A stretch of DNA of 42,919 nt from VAUL01 sp964603155 (GTDB lineage: Bacteria; Desulfobacterota; Desulfuromonadia; Desulfuromonadales; BM103): assembly GCA_964603155.1 (NCBI GenBank), contig CAZRTZ010000017.1:1-42919 (forward strand), written 5' to 3'. The translations under genes and the position numbers were made by a program. Shown here in pieces: positions 25,599 to 35,395 of the stretch. How positions within the stretch are numbered: position 1 is the first letter of the stretch; each line of letters begins with the position of its first letter. The notes below the pieces were generated by a model. The model searched no databases, was not told where the DNA came from, and saw nothing but the letters and a program-made list of their open reading frames with translations.

Positions 25599-26717
25599 TT
25601 AGTCCTCCTTGACGACCTTGTCTTCTTCCATCGCGTCACCCTTGCGGAAACAACTGGCGACGCCGTGCACTCCGAAGGCCACCGCCGTAGCGGCGGCCAG
25701 ACCGATGCCGATCTTGTCGGCGGTGTCCTCGATGCCGAAGCCCGGCACCTTGGGCAGCCGCCGGTAGAACGGGCTCATGGTGTCCCAAAAGCCCGGCTCC
25801 GAGCAGCCGATGCAGCCGTGGCCAGCCATGACCGGCCAGGAAACGCCCTCGTTGTAGCGGATGGTCGGGCAGTTGTGGAAGGTCTCCGGTCCTTTGCAGC
25901 CGAGCTGGTAGAGGCAGTGCCCCTGGCGGTGGGTCACGTCGCCGAAGGCCTGGGCGTACTGACCGGCATCGAAGTGGCCGCGCCGCTCGCAGTTGTCGTG
26001 GATGCGCTTGCCGTAGGCGAACTTCGGCCGGCCGAGGCTGTCGGTGGCCGGCAGCTTGCCGAAGGTCAGGATATGGACGACGGTCGCCGTGAGGTTCTCG
26101 GCATTGACCGGGCATCCCGGCAGGTTGATCACCGGTGCGCCGGGGACCAGCTCCATGACCGATACGGCTCCGGTCGGGTTGGGGGCGGCGGCCGGGATGC
26201 CGCCGAAGGAGGCGCAGGAGCCGACACAGATGGTGGCGAAGGCGTTCTTCACCAGCTCCTTGCAGCTTTCGACCGCGCTGTGGCCGCCGGTGGCGCAGTA
26301 GACGCCGCCGTCCCCGGTGGGGATGGAGCCTTCGACCACCAGCACGTATTTCCCCTTGTACTTCTCCATCGCCTGCTTCTTGGCCTCTTCGGCCTGATGG
26401 CCGGCAGCGGCCATGACCACCTCGGAATATTCCAGGGAGATCAGGTCGAGGATGATTTCGGCGGCGGTGGGCTGGTTGGCGCGCAGGAACGCCTCCGAGT
26501 CACCGGAGCAGCTCTGGTACTCGACCCAGATGACCGGGACGCGGGCATCGGCGACCGCGGCGGCGACCTTGCCGACCATGCCGATCGGCAGGGCCAGGGC
26601 CGCAGTGGTCATGGTGCAGAACTTGATGAAGTCGCGGCGGTTGACCCCGCGGGCCTCGACGCGGGCCAGGATTTCCTCGGGGATCGCGGCCAGGCTCGAA
26701 ACGTGATCCGAACTCAT
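25599..26717 (-). CDS. hyaS: Ni-Fe hydrogenase small subunit with 3Cys-1Asp proximal site
   Basis: The 372-residue precursor has a Tat signal (NRRDFIKFCTMTTAALALP, Arg28/29). Fe-S motifs are YQSCSGDSEAFLRA (Cys70, Asp73), VGSCASFGG (Cys168) and LPGCPVN (Cys202) for the proximal cluster. The distal and medial ligands are in RIHDNC, CLYQLGCKGP, FHNCPT and HGCIGCSEPGFWD. Asp73 replaces the usual second Cys. A C-terminal hydrophobic helix anchors it in the membrane. The ATG at 26717 follows AAGGAG, and longer in-frame starts lack support. First gene of the operon. Confidence 0.95.
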   Translation of the reverse strand: MSSDHVSSLAAIPEEILARVEARGVNRRDFIKFCTMTTAALALPIGMVGKVAAAVADARVPVIWVEYQSCSGDSEAFLRANQPTAAEIILDLISLEYSEVVMAAAGHQAEEAKKQAMEKYKGKYVLVVEGSIPTGDGGVYCATGGHSAVESCKELVKNAFATICVGSCASFGGIPAAAPNPTGAVSVMELVPGAPVINLPGCPVNAENLTATVVHILTFGKLPATDSLGRPKFAYGKRIHDNCERRGHFDAGQYAQAFGDVTHRQGHCLYQLGCKGPETFHNCPTIRYNEGVSWPVMAGHGCIGCSEPGFWDTMSPFYRRLPKVPGFGIEDTADKIGIGLAAATAVAFGVHGVASCFRKGDAMEEDKVVKED

Positions 26718-26768
26718 GCGTCTTCTCCTTTCCTTGCGGGTCGGGACAACCCCGCTCGTTCTTGATTG

Positions 26769-26828
26769 AGCAAGTCGGTCAATAGGGCGGTTCGCCCAAA
26801 AGAAACAGCCGGTTAGCAAGTCGATCAA
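26769..26828. repeat. Pair of 14-bp direct repeats in the hyaS leader
   Basis: AGCAAGTCGGTCAA (26769-26782) and AGCAAGTCGATCAA (26815-26828) start 46 bp apart with one mismatch. They lie between the -10 and the start codon of hyaS and may be operators. Confidence 0.6.
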
Positions 26829-26845
26829 AATCAGATATAACAGTG

Positions 26846-26874
26846 TTATTAGCTTAATGTGCTGCTGCAGTCAA
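26846..26874 (-). promoter_or_regulatory. Sigma-70 promoter of the hya operon
   Basis: On the minus strand the -35 is TTGACT (plus 26869-26874), the spacer is 17 nt and the -10 is TAATAA (plus 26846-26851). This gives an untranslated leader of about 120 nt. Confidence 0.7.
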
Positions 26875-26986
26875 GGGCGAAAAGCCAAAGCCAGACGGCT
26901 TGGTCAAACATTGTTTAGGAGTCTACCACTTTTTCCGGTCTTCGCACGCAAGCCGAGAAAAACCGGCCAGCGAAGCCGTGGTTGCT

Positions 26987-26995
26987 TGGTATAAT
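26987..26995 (+). promoter_or_regulatory. Extended -10 promoter for the zinc-ribbon/archease/rtcB operon
   Basis: TGG-TATAAT (26987-26995) is a perfect extended -10, 48 bp before the ATG at 27044. No good -35 is seen. No sigma-54 (RtcR-type) site was found by eye. Confidence 0.6.
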
Positions 26996-27043
26996 GGAAG
27001 TGGGAAGGGGGGAGTGCTTCCCCTCGGAAAGGAGGCGAAGACC

Positions 27044-27562
27044 ATGCAACGGCATGTGCAGAAATTCGGCATCAGCGACAAACGCGGCCGGGCCCGGACC
27101 CGTCCGGATCCCTACCTGACGGAAGCCGGGATCAAAGAACCGGCCATGTGCCAGGTGTGCCAGGCCATCTACCGGAACAAGGGCTGGCACCTGGATCCTT
27201 TGCGGGCCGGCCAGTTGAGCCATGATCCGGCGGTTCACTGGGTCACCTGCCCGGGCTGCCGCAAGGTTGCCGAGCGGTATCCGGAAGGGGTCGTGACCCT
27301 GCGTGGCAGTTACCTGTGGAATCACGAAGCGGAGATTCGCCGTATTCTCGACAGCATCATGGTGCGCTTCACCGCGCGCAATCCGCTGGAGCGGGTCATC
27401 CGCACGCAGCAGTCCGCGGAGGCAATGATCATCGAAACCACGGACAGCAAACTGGCCGAGCATCTGGGGAGGTCCCTGCAGCGGGCGCATAGCGGCGAGC
27501 TGCAGATCGACTGGCAGGGGAACCCGGTTGTCTGCCGGGTGCAGTGGGAACGCTGGCATTGA
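27044..27562 (+). CDS. BCAM0308-like zinc-ribbon protein
   Basis: The 172-residue protein has a basic N-terminus (KRGRARTRPDPYLTEAG). A four-Cys zinc ribbon (AMCQVCQAIYRNKGW, then TCPGCRKVAERYPEGVV) is followed by an alpha/beta domain with NPLERVIRTQQSAEAMIIET and LAEHLGRSLQRAHSGELQI. This matches the bacterial BCAM0308 family, which resembles the Zn-ribbon region of ribosome-export factor NMD3. The start at 27044 follows GGAGG. It is directly upstream of and overlaps the archease gene, hinting at a role in RNA handling with RtcB. Confidence 0.75.
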   Translation: MQRHVQKFGISDKRGRARTRPDPYLTEAGIKEPAMCQVCQAIYRNKGWHLDPLRAGQLSHDPAVHWVTCPGCRKVAERYPEGVVTLRGSYLWNHEAEIRRILDSIMVRFTARNPLERVIRTQQSAEAMIIETTDSKLAEHLGRSLQRAHSGELQIDWQGNPVVCRVQWERWH

Positions 27563-27984
27563 GTTGTTCGGGGCGCTACCGCCTCCTCGCGCACACCGCC
27601 GACATCGGTCTGGAGGTGACCGCCGCGAGTGCGGAGGAGTTGTTTGTCATCGCGGCCCGCGGGCTGAGATCCATGCTGTTCGGCGTCACCGAGGCGGAGC
27701 CGGCCATCAGGCTGGAGGTCCGGCTCGAAGGCGAGGGCTGGGCCGAACTGCTGGTGACTTGGCTCAACGAGATACTTTGCCTTTGCGAGATGCGCCGTCT
27801 GGTCCCCGCCGATTTCGCCATCCTCGAACTCACGGAGCACCGGCTGGTGGCCAGTGTCGGCGGCGAACCGTACGACGAACTGCGCCACAGCGTGGAGCGC
27901 ACCGCCAAGGCGGTGACCTATCATCAGCTGGTGGTCGAGGCGCGCGATGGCGGCTGGTACGCGCGGGTTTACATTGATTTGTAA
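27559..27984 (+). CDS. Archease, RtcB activator
   Basis: The 141-residue protein has the archease core: GRYRLLAHTADIGLEVTAAS, then LVTWLNEILCLCEM and VKAVTYHQLVVE-like (KAVTYHQL), with acidic metal-binding residues near the C-terminal Asp. It speeds guanylylation and turnover of the RNA ligase RtcB. Start choice is uncertain: TTG 27559 overlaps the preceding stop (TTGA) and places the family start correctly, while GTG 27544 is also in frame. It is followed 98 bp later by rtcB. Confidence 0.9.
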   Translation: MSCSGRYRLLAHTADIGLEVTAASAEELFVIAARGLRSMLFGVTEAEPAIRLEVRLEGEGWAELLVTWLNEILCLCEMRRLVPADFAILELTEHRLVASVGGEPYDELRHSVERTAKAVTYHQLVVEARDGGWYARVYIDL

Positions 27985-27998
27985 GGGTCAAAACCGAC

Positions 27999-28072
27999 TT
28001 AACGCGGAGGCACAGAGACGCGGAGAAAACCAGGTTCTCCGGATTTTCAGCGCCTCCTCGCCTCTGCGTCAA
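27999..28072. repeat. Inverted 8-bp-type tandem arrays between archease and rtcB
   Basis: The left arm (27999-28025) carries CGCGGAG, GCACAGAG, ACGCGGAG. The right arm (28051-28072) read in reverse gives ACGCAGAG, GCGAGGAG. A small GGAGAA/TTCTCC hairpin sits at 28022-28040. The arms resemble common ACGCAGAG intergenic repeats. Confidence 0.7.
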
Positions 28073-28082
28073 GATCAGGTTC

Positions 28083-29525
28083 ATGCCTATGAAAATTCAG
28101 CAGATTGATGCCTGCCGCTGGCGCATCCCCCGCGAGGGCGCCATGCGCACCGACGGCTTGGTCTTCGCCAGCGCGGCGATGATGGAGGATTTGCGCCGCG
28201 AACAGGCGCTGGAGCAGGTGCGCAACGTCGCCACCCTCCCGGGGATCGTCGGTCCGGCCATGGCCATGCCCGACATCCACTGGGGCTATGGCTTCCCGAT
28301 CGGCGGTGTGGCGGCCTTCGACGCCGACGAGGGGGTGGTTTCCCCGGGCGGCGTGGGCTACGACATCAACTGCGGGGTGCGCCTGTTGCGCAGCGATCTG
28401 CCGGCCGTCGAGGTGCGTCCGGTTATCGATCGCCTGGCCGACGCCCTGTTTCGCAACATCCCTTCCGGGGTCGGTTCACACCGCCGCGACCTGAAGCTGA
28501 GTCTGAGCGAAACCCGCAAGGTGCTCAGACAGGGGGCGGCGTGGGCCGTGAAGCAGGGGTACGGCGAGGCCGCCGACCTCGAGCACATCGAGGCCGGTGG
28601 CACGATCCCCGGCGCCGATCCGGAGCTGGTTTCCGAGCGGGCTCTCGAGCGCGGCCACGACCAACTCGGCACTCTGGGGAGCGGCAACCACTTCCTCGAA
28701 ATCCAGCAGGTCGAAACCATCTACGACGAGGCGGCGGCTGCCGCGCTGGGGCTGTTCGTCGGGCAACTCACGGTGAGCATCCACACCGGTAGCCGGGGCC
28801 TCGGCTACCAGGTCTGTGACGATTCGCTGCGCACCATGCTCAAGGCCAGCCAGAAGTACGGCATCACCCTGGCCGACCGCCAGCTGTGCTGCGCGCCCCT
28901 CAGGTCACCCGAGGCCCGCGACTACCTGGCGGCCATGGCCGGCGCGGCCAACTTCGCCTTCGCCAACCGCCAGCTGATCACCGCCTGGGTCCGCGAGAGC
29001 TTCGAGCAGGTGCTGGGGGTGGGCCCGGCCGACCTGCGCCTGGGCGTGATCTACGATGTCTGCCACAATATCGCCAAATGGGAGACTCACGAAGTCGACG
29101 GGGTTATGCGGCGCCTGTGCGTGCACCGCAAGGGGGCGACCCGCGCCTTCCCGCCGGGCCATCCGGAGACGCCGGCGGCCTACCGCGCCATCGGCCAGCC
29201 GGTGCTGATCCCCGGCGATATGGGGCGTTACTCCTATGTGCTGGTCGGCACCGCCGGGGCGATGCGCGAGACCTTCGGCTCGACCTGCCACGGCGCCGGG
29301 CGGGTGCTGTCGCGCCATGCCGCCATGAAGGCGGCGCGCGGTCACGATATCATCGGCGAGCTCGGCCGCCAGGGGATCGTGGTGCGGGCCGCGGGAAGAG
29401 CCACGGTGGCCGAGGAGATCCCCGCGGCCTACAAGGACGTGGCCGAGGTGGTGGAGGTGGTGGAGCAGGCGGGGATCGGCAGGATCGTGGCCAGATTGAG
29501 ACCGATGGCGGTGGTTAAAGGCTAG
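28083..29525 (+). CDS. rtcB: RNA-splicing ligase RtcB
   Basis: The 480-residue ligase joins 2',3'-cyclic phosphate or 3'-phosphate and 5'-OH RNA ends using GTP and Mn. Mn and active-site motifs are present: GGVGYDINCGVR (Cys97), LGSGNHFLEIQ, IHTGSRGLGYQV, VCHNIAKWE, and STCHGAGR with the guanylylated His. ATGs at 28083 and 28089 are both possible; the second has better spacing from AGG. It is third in an operon with the zinc-ribbon and archease genes. No RNA target can be read here. Confidence 0.96.
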   Translation: MPMKIQQIDACRWRIPREGAMRTDGLVFASAAMMEDLRREQALEQVRNVATLPGIVGPAMAMPDIHWGYGFPIGGVAAFDADEGVVSPGGVGYDINCGVRLLRSDLPAVEVRPVIDRLADALFRNIPSGVGSHRRDLKLSLSETRKVLRQGAAWAVKQGYGEAADLEHIEAGGTIPGADPELVSERALERGHDQLGTLGSGNHFLEIQQVETIYDEAAAAALGLFVGQLTVSIHTGSRGLGYQVCDDSLRTMLKASQKYGITLADRQLCCAPLRSPEARDYLAAMAGAANFAFANRQLITAWVRESFEQVLGVGPADLRLGVIYDVCHNIAKWETHEVDGVMRRLCVHRKGATRAFPPGHPETPAAYRAIGQPVLIPGDMGRYSYVLVGTAGAMRETFGSTCHGAGRVLSRHAAMKAARGHDIIGELGRQGIVVRAAGRATVAEEIPAAYKDVAEVVEVVEQAGIGRIVARLRPMAVVKG

Positions 29526-29628
29526 AATTCAGGAGTCAGAATCCAGAATTCAGAAGAAAATCAATGGCCGACCACTGGTTTGCCGTTGACCGAAGGATTC
29601 AGACTTCTGACTTCTGTATTCTGAATTC
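29524..29628. repeat. Inverted pair of 7-bp tandem arrays between rtcB and the SDR gene
   Basis: The left array is AGAATTC, AGGAGTC, AGAATCC, AGAATTC, AGAAGAA (29524-29558). The right array is GGATTCA, GACTTCT, GACTTCT, GTATTCT, GAATTC (29595-29628), which reversed reads AGAATAC, AGAAGTC, AGAAGTC. The spacer is 36 bp. Confidence 0.85.
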
Positions 29629-29648
29629 GCAGTTAACGGGAGTTATCC

Positions 29649-30542
29649 ATGAAAGTGTTTCTGACCGGTGGGACCGGGTTCGTCGGGAGCGAGGTGCTGC
29701 GCCAGCTGGTCGCGGCGGGACATGAAGTGCGTGCCCTGGTGCGTCGCGGCTCCGAAGGGAAGCTGGCGGTGCGCGACGGTGTGGACGTGCGTTATGGCGA
29801 TGCCACCGATCCGCAGTCGCTGGCCGGGGTCCTGGACGGGTGCGAGGCGGTGGTCCACCTGGTCGGGATCATCCGCGAATTTCCGGCCAAGGGGATCACC
29901 TTCGAGCGCCTGCATGGCGAGGCGACCGGCAACGTGCTGGCGGCGGCCAGTCAGCAAGGGGTGACGCGCTACCTGCACATGAGCGCCAACGGCACCGGGC
30001 CGTCCGGAGCAACCGGCTACCATCGCTCCAAGTGGGCGGCGGAGCAGGCCGTGCGTGCTTCCGACCGCGACTGGACGATCTTCCGGCCGTCGCTGATCTT
30101 CGGCAAGGGGGGGGAGTTCGTGACCATGCTCGCCGACCTGATCCGCAAGCTGCCGGTGGTGCCGGTCATCGGCGACGGGCAATACCGCATGCAGCCGGTG
30201 GCGGTCGGGCAGGTGGCGGAAAGCTTTGTCAAGGCGCTGACGCTGCCGCAGACGATCGGCCAGACCTATCACTTGGGTGGCGCGCAAAGCTACAGCTACG
30301 ACGAGATTCTCGACCTGACCGGGAAGGCGATCGGCCGCGAGCAGGTGACCAAGCTCCATCAGCCGCTGTTGATGATCAAGCCGATGATCAAGCTGATGGA
30401 GCACGCCGACCACTTCCCGATCACCTCCGATCAGCTGGAGATGCTGCTGGCCGGGAATGTATGCGACACGGTGTCATGGGCCTCGACGTTCGGGATCACG
30501 CCGCTGAGTTATGCGGAAGGGATCGGCGGGTGCTTCGCGTGA
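29649..30542 (+). CDS. NDUFA9-like atypical SDR, NAD(P)-binding
   Basis: The 297-residue protein starts MKVFLTGGTGFVGSEVLRQL, with the TGxxGxxG nucleotide loop at residues 7-13, then VVHLVGIIRE and YHRSKWAAEQAVRAS with the SDR Tyr-xxx-Lys. It belongs to the atypical SDR group of the complex I NDUFA9 subunit. The bacterial members may bind NAD(P) and quinone-like or polar-head substrates, but function is not known. It lies just after the rtcB heptamer element. Confidence 0.88.
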   Translation: MKVFLTGGTGFVGSEVLRQLVAAGHEVRALVRRGSEGKLAVRDGVDVRYGDATDPQSLAGVLDGCEAVVHLVGIIREFPAKGITFERLHGEATGNVLAAASQQGVTRYLHMSANGTGPSGATGYHRSKWAAEQAVRASDRDWTIFRPSLIFGKGGEFVTMLADLIRKLPVVPVIGDGQYRMQPVAVGQVAESFVKALTLPQTIGQTYHLGGAQSYSYDEILDLTGKAIGREQVTKLHQPLLMIKPMIKLMEHADHFPITSDQLEMLLAGNVCDTVSWASTFGITPLSYAEGIGGCFA

Positions 30543-30635
30543 CGCTTGACGCTGCCGGTGATTTTCGCTAGAACCGGAGCATTGCCATGTTATTCCGCCG
30601 CCTGTGCGGCTATTCCATCCCTTAGGGAGGGCGTC

Positions 30636-31085
30636 ATGCAGAAAGTCCCACAAGTCACCATCTATGCCAAGCAGGCCGGGGTGGCCATCACCCCCTACGA
30701 GAAGCGCAGCGAGGGGCGCCCGGCGGAAGGGCGCGTCGCCCTGCGCTTTTTCAAGCTGGAGAGCGGCAGCACGGCGATCCGCTTCGTTGCCGAGCCGGCC
30801 GAAGCCTTCGAGCTGTGCGGCAAGATGCAGAAAGTCGCGCGCGACGGCGGCAAGGAGAGCCTCAACCATCGCTTCGAGGGGCGCGACGGCGAGGTGCTGA
30901 CGCGCCTGACCGTGGAGCGCTGGGAGCGCGGGGGGAAGAGCGGCTTCGCCCTGAGCGTGCAGCGCGGCGACGAGGAGATCAACGTGCCGACGGGTGGCGA
31001 CCGGTTTCTGCACGCCGCCGAATTCCTCCGCCACCTCTCCCTGCAGCAGGCCTGGGTCGAAGAGCCGGAGCGCCCGCAGGGCTGA
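30636..31085 (+). CDS. Conserved-looking hypothetical protein
   Basis: The 149-residue protein is largely polar with no membrane segment or signal. It begins MQKVPQVTIYAKQAGVAITP and has a predicted beta-rich core (VALRFFKLESGSTAIRFVAE, LTRLTVERWERGGKSGFALS). GGGAGG precedes the ATG at 30636. It is 93 bp after the SDR gene and 82 bp before the CLC gene. The family was not recognised. Confidence 0.75.
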   Translation: MQKVPQVTIYAKQAGVAITPYEKRSEGRPAEGRVALRFFKLESGSTAIRFVAEPAEAFELCGKMQKVARDGGKESLNHRFEGRDGEVLTRLTVERWERGGKSGFALSVQRGDEEINVPTGGDRFLHAAEFLRHLSLQQAWVEEPERPQG

Positions 31086-31167
31086 TTTACATCTGTAAGC
31101 GCCTAGTGCTACCATCCACCGGGGTGCGGTTCGCCGCACCCCGTAACGCGTTTATCGGGAGCGATGT

Positions 31168-32950
31168 TTGATCAGGCAAACCCAGGAGTGGCTGCGCCAG
31201 CTGATCACCAGCGTGGTCAGCCGCCTGCAGCTCAGCGAAAACACCGTGATGGCCATCCTCGCCGTGATCATCGGCGTGCTGGCCGGGCTGGGGAACTACG
31301 CCCTGCGCCAGCTGATCGACCTGATCCATCACGGTGTCATCGTCCAGGGGATGGATACCTTTGCCATCGACCTCAATGCCTGGGACTGGAATCGCCTCTA
31401 CCTGATCCTCTTTCCGTTGTGCGGCGGCCTCCTGATGATCCCCATGGGGGCCTACTACGCCAAGGACCTGCGCTTCGGCTTCTCGCGCTTTCTTGAGGAA
31501 GTCAACCTGGGCGGGGGCAAGGTGCCGTCACGCACCATCTTCACCCGCGGGTTGGCCAGCGCCATCACCATCGGCACCGGCGGCTCGGCCGGGCAGGAGG
31601 GGCCGATCGCCCAGATCGGCGGCGCCATCGGCAGCAAGGTCGGCCAGACCTTCCGCATGAGCGGCGACTACCTCAAGACCCTGGTGGCCTGTGGGGCGGC
31701 CAGCGGCGTGGCGGCCACCTTCAACGCGCCGATCGCCGGGGTCTTCTTCGCCCACGAAATCGTGCTGCTCTCTTCCTTCGAACTTTCCAGCTTCACCTCG
31801 ATCGTCATCGCCAGCGGCATGAGCACCGTGGTGTCGCGGGCCCTGCTCGGCGACCACCCGGAATTCGCCCCCCCGGCCTACGACCTCGGCAGTGTCTGGG
31901 AACTGGGTTTCTACCTTCTGCTCGGGATTGTCGTCGGCCTGCTGGCCGCCTGGTTCATGTCCTGGCACTACCGGATCAAGGACGCCTTCGCCGCCCTGAA
32001 GCTGCCGCGCCTGGCCAAGCCGGTGCTCGGCGGACTGCTGGTCGGCATCCTCGGCGTCTTCCTGCCGCAGATCTTCGGCAACGGCTACAGCTTCATCGAG
32101 CAGGTGCTGCACGGCCACGGGGTCTGGTACATTCTCGCCGCCCTGGTGCTGGTCAAGGCGGTGGCGACCTCGATCACCCTCGGCTCCGGTCTGCCGGGCG
32201 GCGTGTTCGCCCCGTCGCTCTTTCTCGGCGCCATGGCCGGCGGGACCTTCGGCAAGCTGCTGCAGCTCGGCTTTCCGACGCTGGGGATTTCCGCGGGGGC
32301 GTACGCCATGGTGGGCATGGGCGGGTTCCTCGCCGCGGCCACCCATGCGCCGATGACCGGAATCTTCCTGCTCTTCGAAATCACCTCCTCCTACCAGGTC
32401 ATTGTGCCGATCATGCTCACCTGTGTCATCGGCGTGACCATCTGCCGGCGCATCCACCGCTACAGCCTGGAGACCTATGACCTGGCCCGCAATGGCATCG
32501 ACCTGGAGGCGGGCAAGGAGCGCAACGTCATGAAGTCGCTGCTGGTCGGCGAGGTGATGAGCCGTGAGCCGGCAGCGGTTGCGGAAAGCATGACGCTGCG
32601 CGAATTCGCCCAGTTCATCGCCACCCACAAGGAGACCAATTTCCCGCTGGTCAACCAAAGCGGGGAGCTGACCGGCATCCTCTCGGTGCAGGATTTCCTG
32701 GGGGTGGTTTTCGAGGAAGACCTGCTGGATCTGGTGGTGGTCAAGGAGATCGCCACCCAGAATGTGATCACCGCCCACGAGGACGAGGATATCGACCAGG
32801 CGATGCGCAAGATCGGCTATCGCAACATCGAGCAGTTGCCGGTGGTCGACCGCGAAACCCATCGCCGGCTGATCGGCATTCTTTCCCGCCGTGACATCAT
32901 CTCGGCCTACAACCGGGCCCTGATGAGCCGCAACCTGAAAGGCCACCAGC

Positions 32951-32958
<8 letters not shown>
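31168..32958 (+). CDS. CLC-family chloride channel/antiporter with CBS domains
   Basis: The 596-residue protein has about 10-12 membrane segments in residues 25-430. Selectivity motifs are GTGGSAGQEGP (gating Glu144), NAPIAGVFFAHE and GSGLPGGVFAPSL. Two CBS domains follow near residues 460-580 (GEVMSREPAAV and TAHEDEDIDQAMRKI). They usually bind adenine nucleotides and control gating. The start is TTG 31168, supported by GGGAG 6 nt upstream. The uvrD gene overlaps its end by 8 bp. Confidence 0.9.
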
Positions 32959-35146
<2,188 letters not shown>

Positions 35147-35245
35147 AGAGCAATCCTTACGAAATTTGACGCAGCGAGGCGAAGGCGCGGAAATTTTCCT
35201 TGTGGAAAATCCCGGCGGCTCGGTTATCGTTTCTCACATGGATTT

Positions 35246-35295
35246 TGTAGGGGCGTGATGGATCGCGCCCGGACGCAATGAATTGCGCCCCTACA
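35246..35295. repeat. GTAGGGGCG palindrome, unit 1
   Basis: The arms TGTAGGGGCG (35246-35255) and CGCCCCTACA (35286-35295) form a perfect 10-bp inverted repeat with a 30-bp interior. Confidence 0.85.
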
Positions 35296-35321
35296 CAGGT
35301 GAAAAGCGCCTTGGGGTTTTC

Positions 35322-35373
35322 GTAGGGGCGAGGCGTTGCCTCGCCCGCGGGCGACCCGCCGGGTCGCCCCTAC
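35322..35373. repeat. GTAGGGGCG palindrome, unit 2
   Basis: The arms GTAGGGGCG (35322-35330) and CGCCCCTAC (35365-35373) have an interior containing GCGAGGC/GCCTCGC and GGGCGACCC/GGGTCGCCC. It ends 12 bp before the ribosome site of the DUF4139 gene. Confidence 0.85.
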
Positions 35374-35395
35374 CGTTCATGGATGGGAGGACATC

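Larger units (their letters stand above)
26718..27043. other. Divergent promoter region of hyaS and the zinc-ribbon/RtcB operon
   Basis: These 326 bp hold the hyaS promoter (26846-26874, minus), two direct repeats in its leader (26769-26828), and an extended -10 element for the plus-strand operon (26987-26995). No gene was supported. Confidence 0.75.

Noticed and set aside
23724..26765. About 1000-codon open frame antisense to hyaL and hyaS
   Set aside because: It mirrors the hydrogenase genes on the other strand, has no family motifs and no ribosome site, and is a by-product of high GC.
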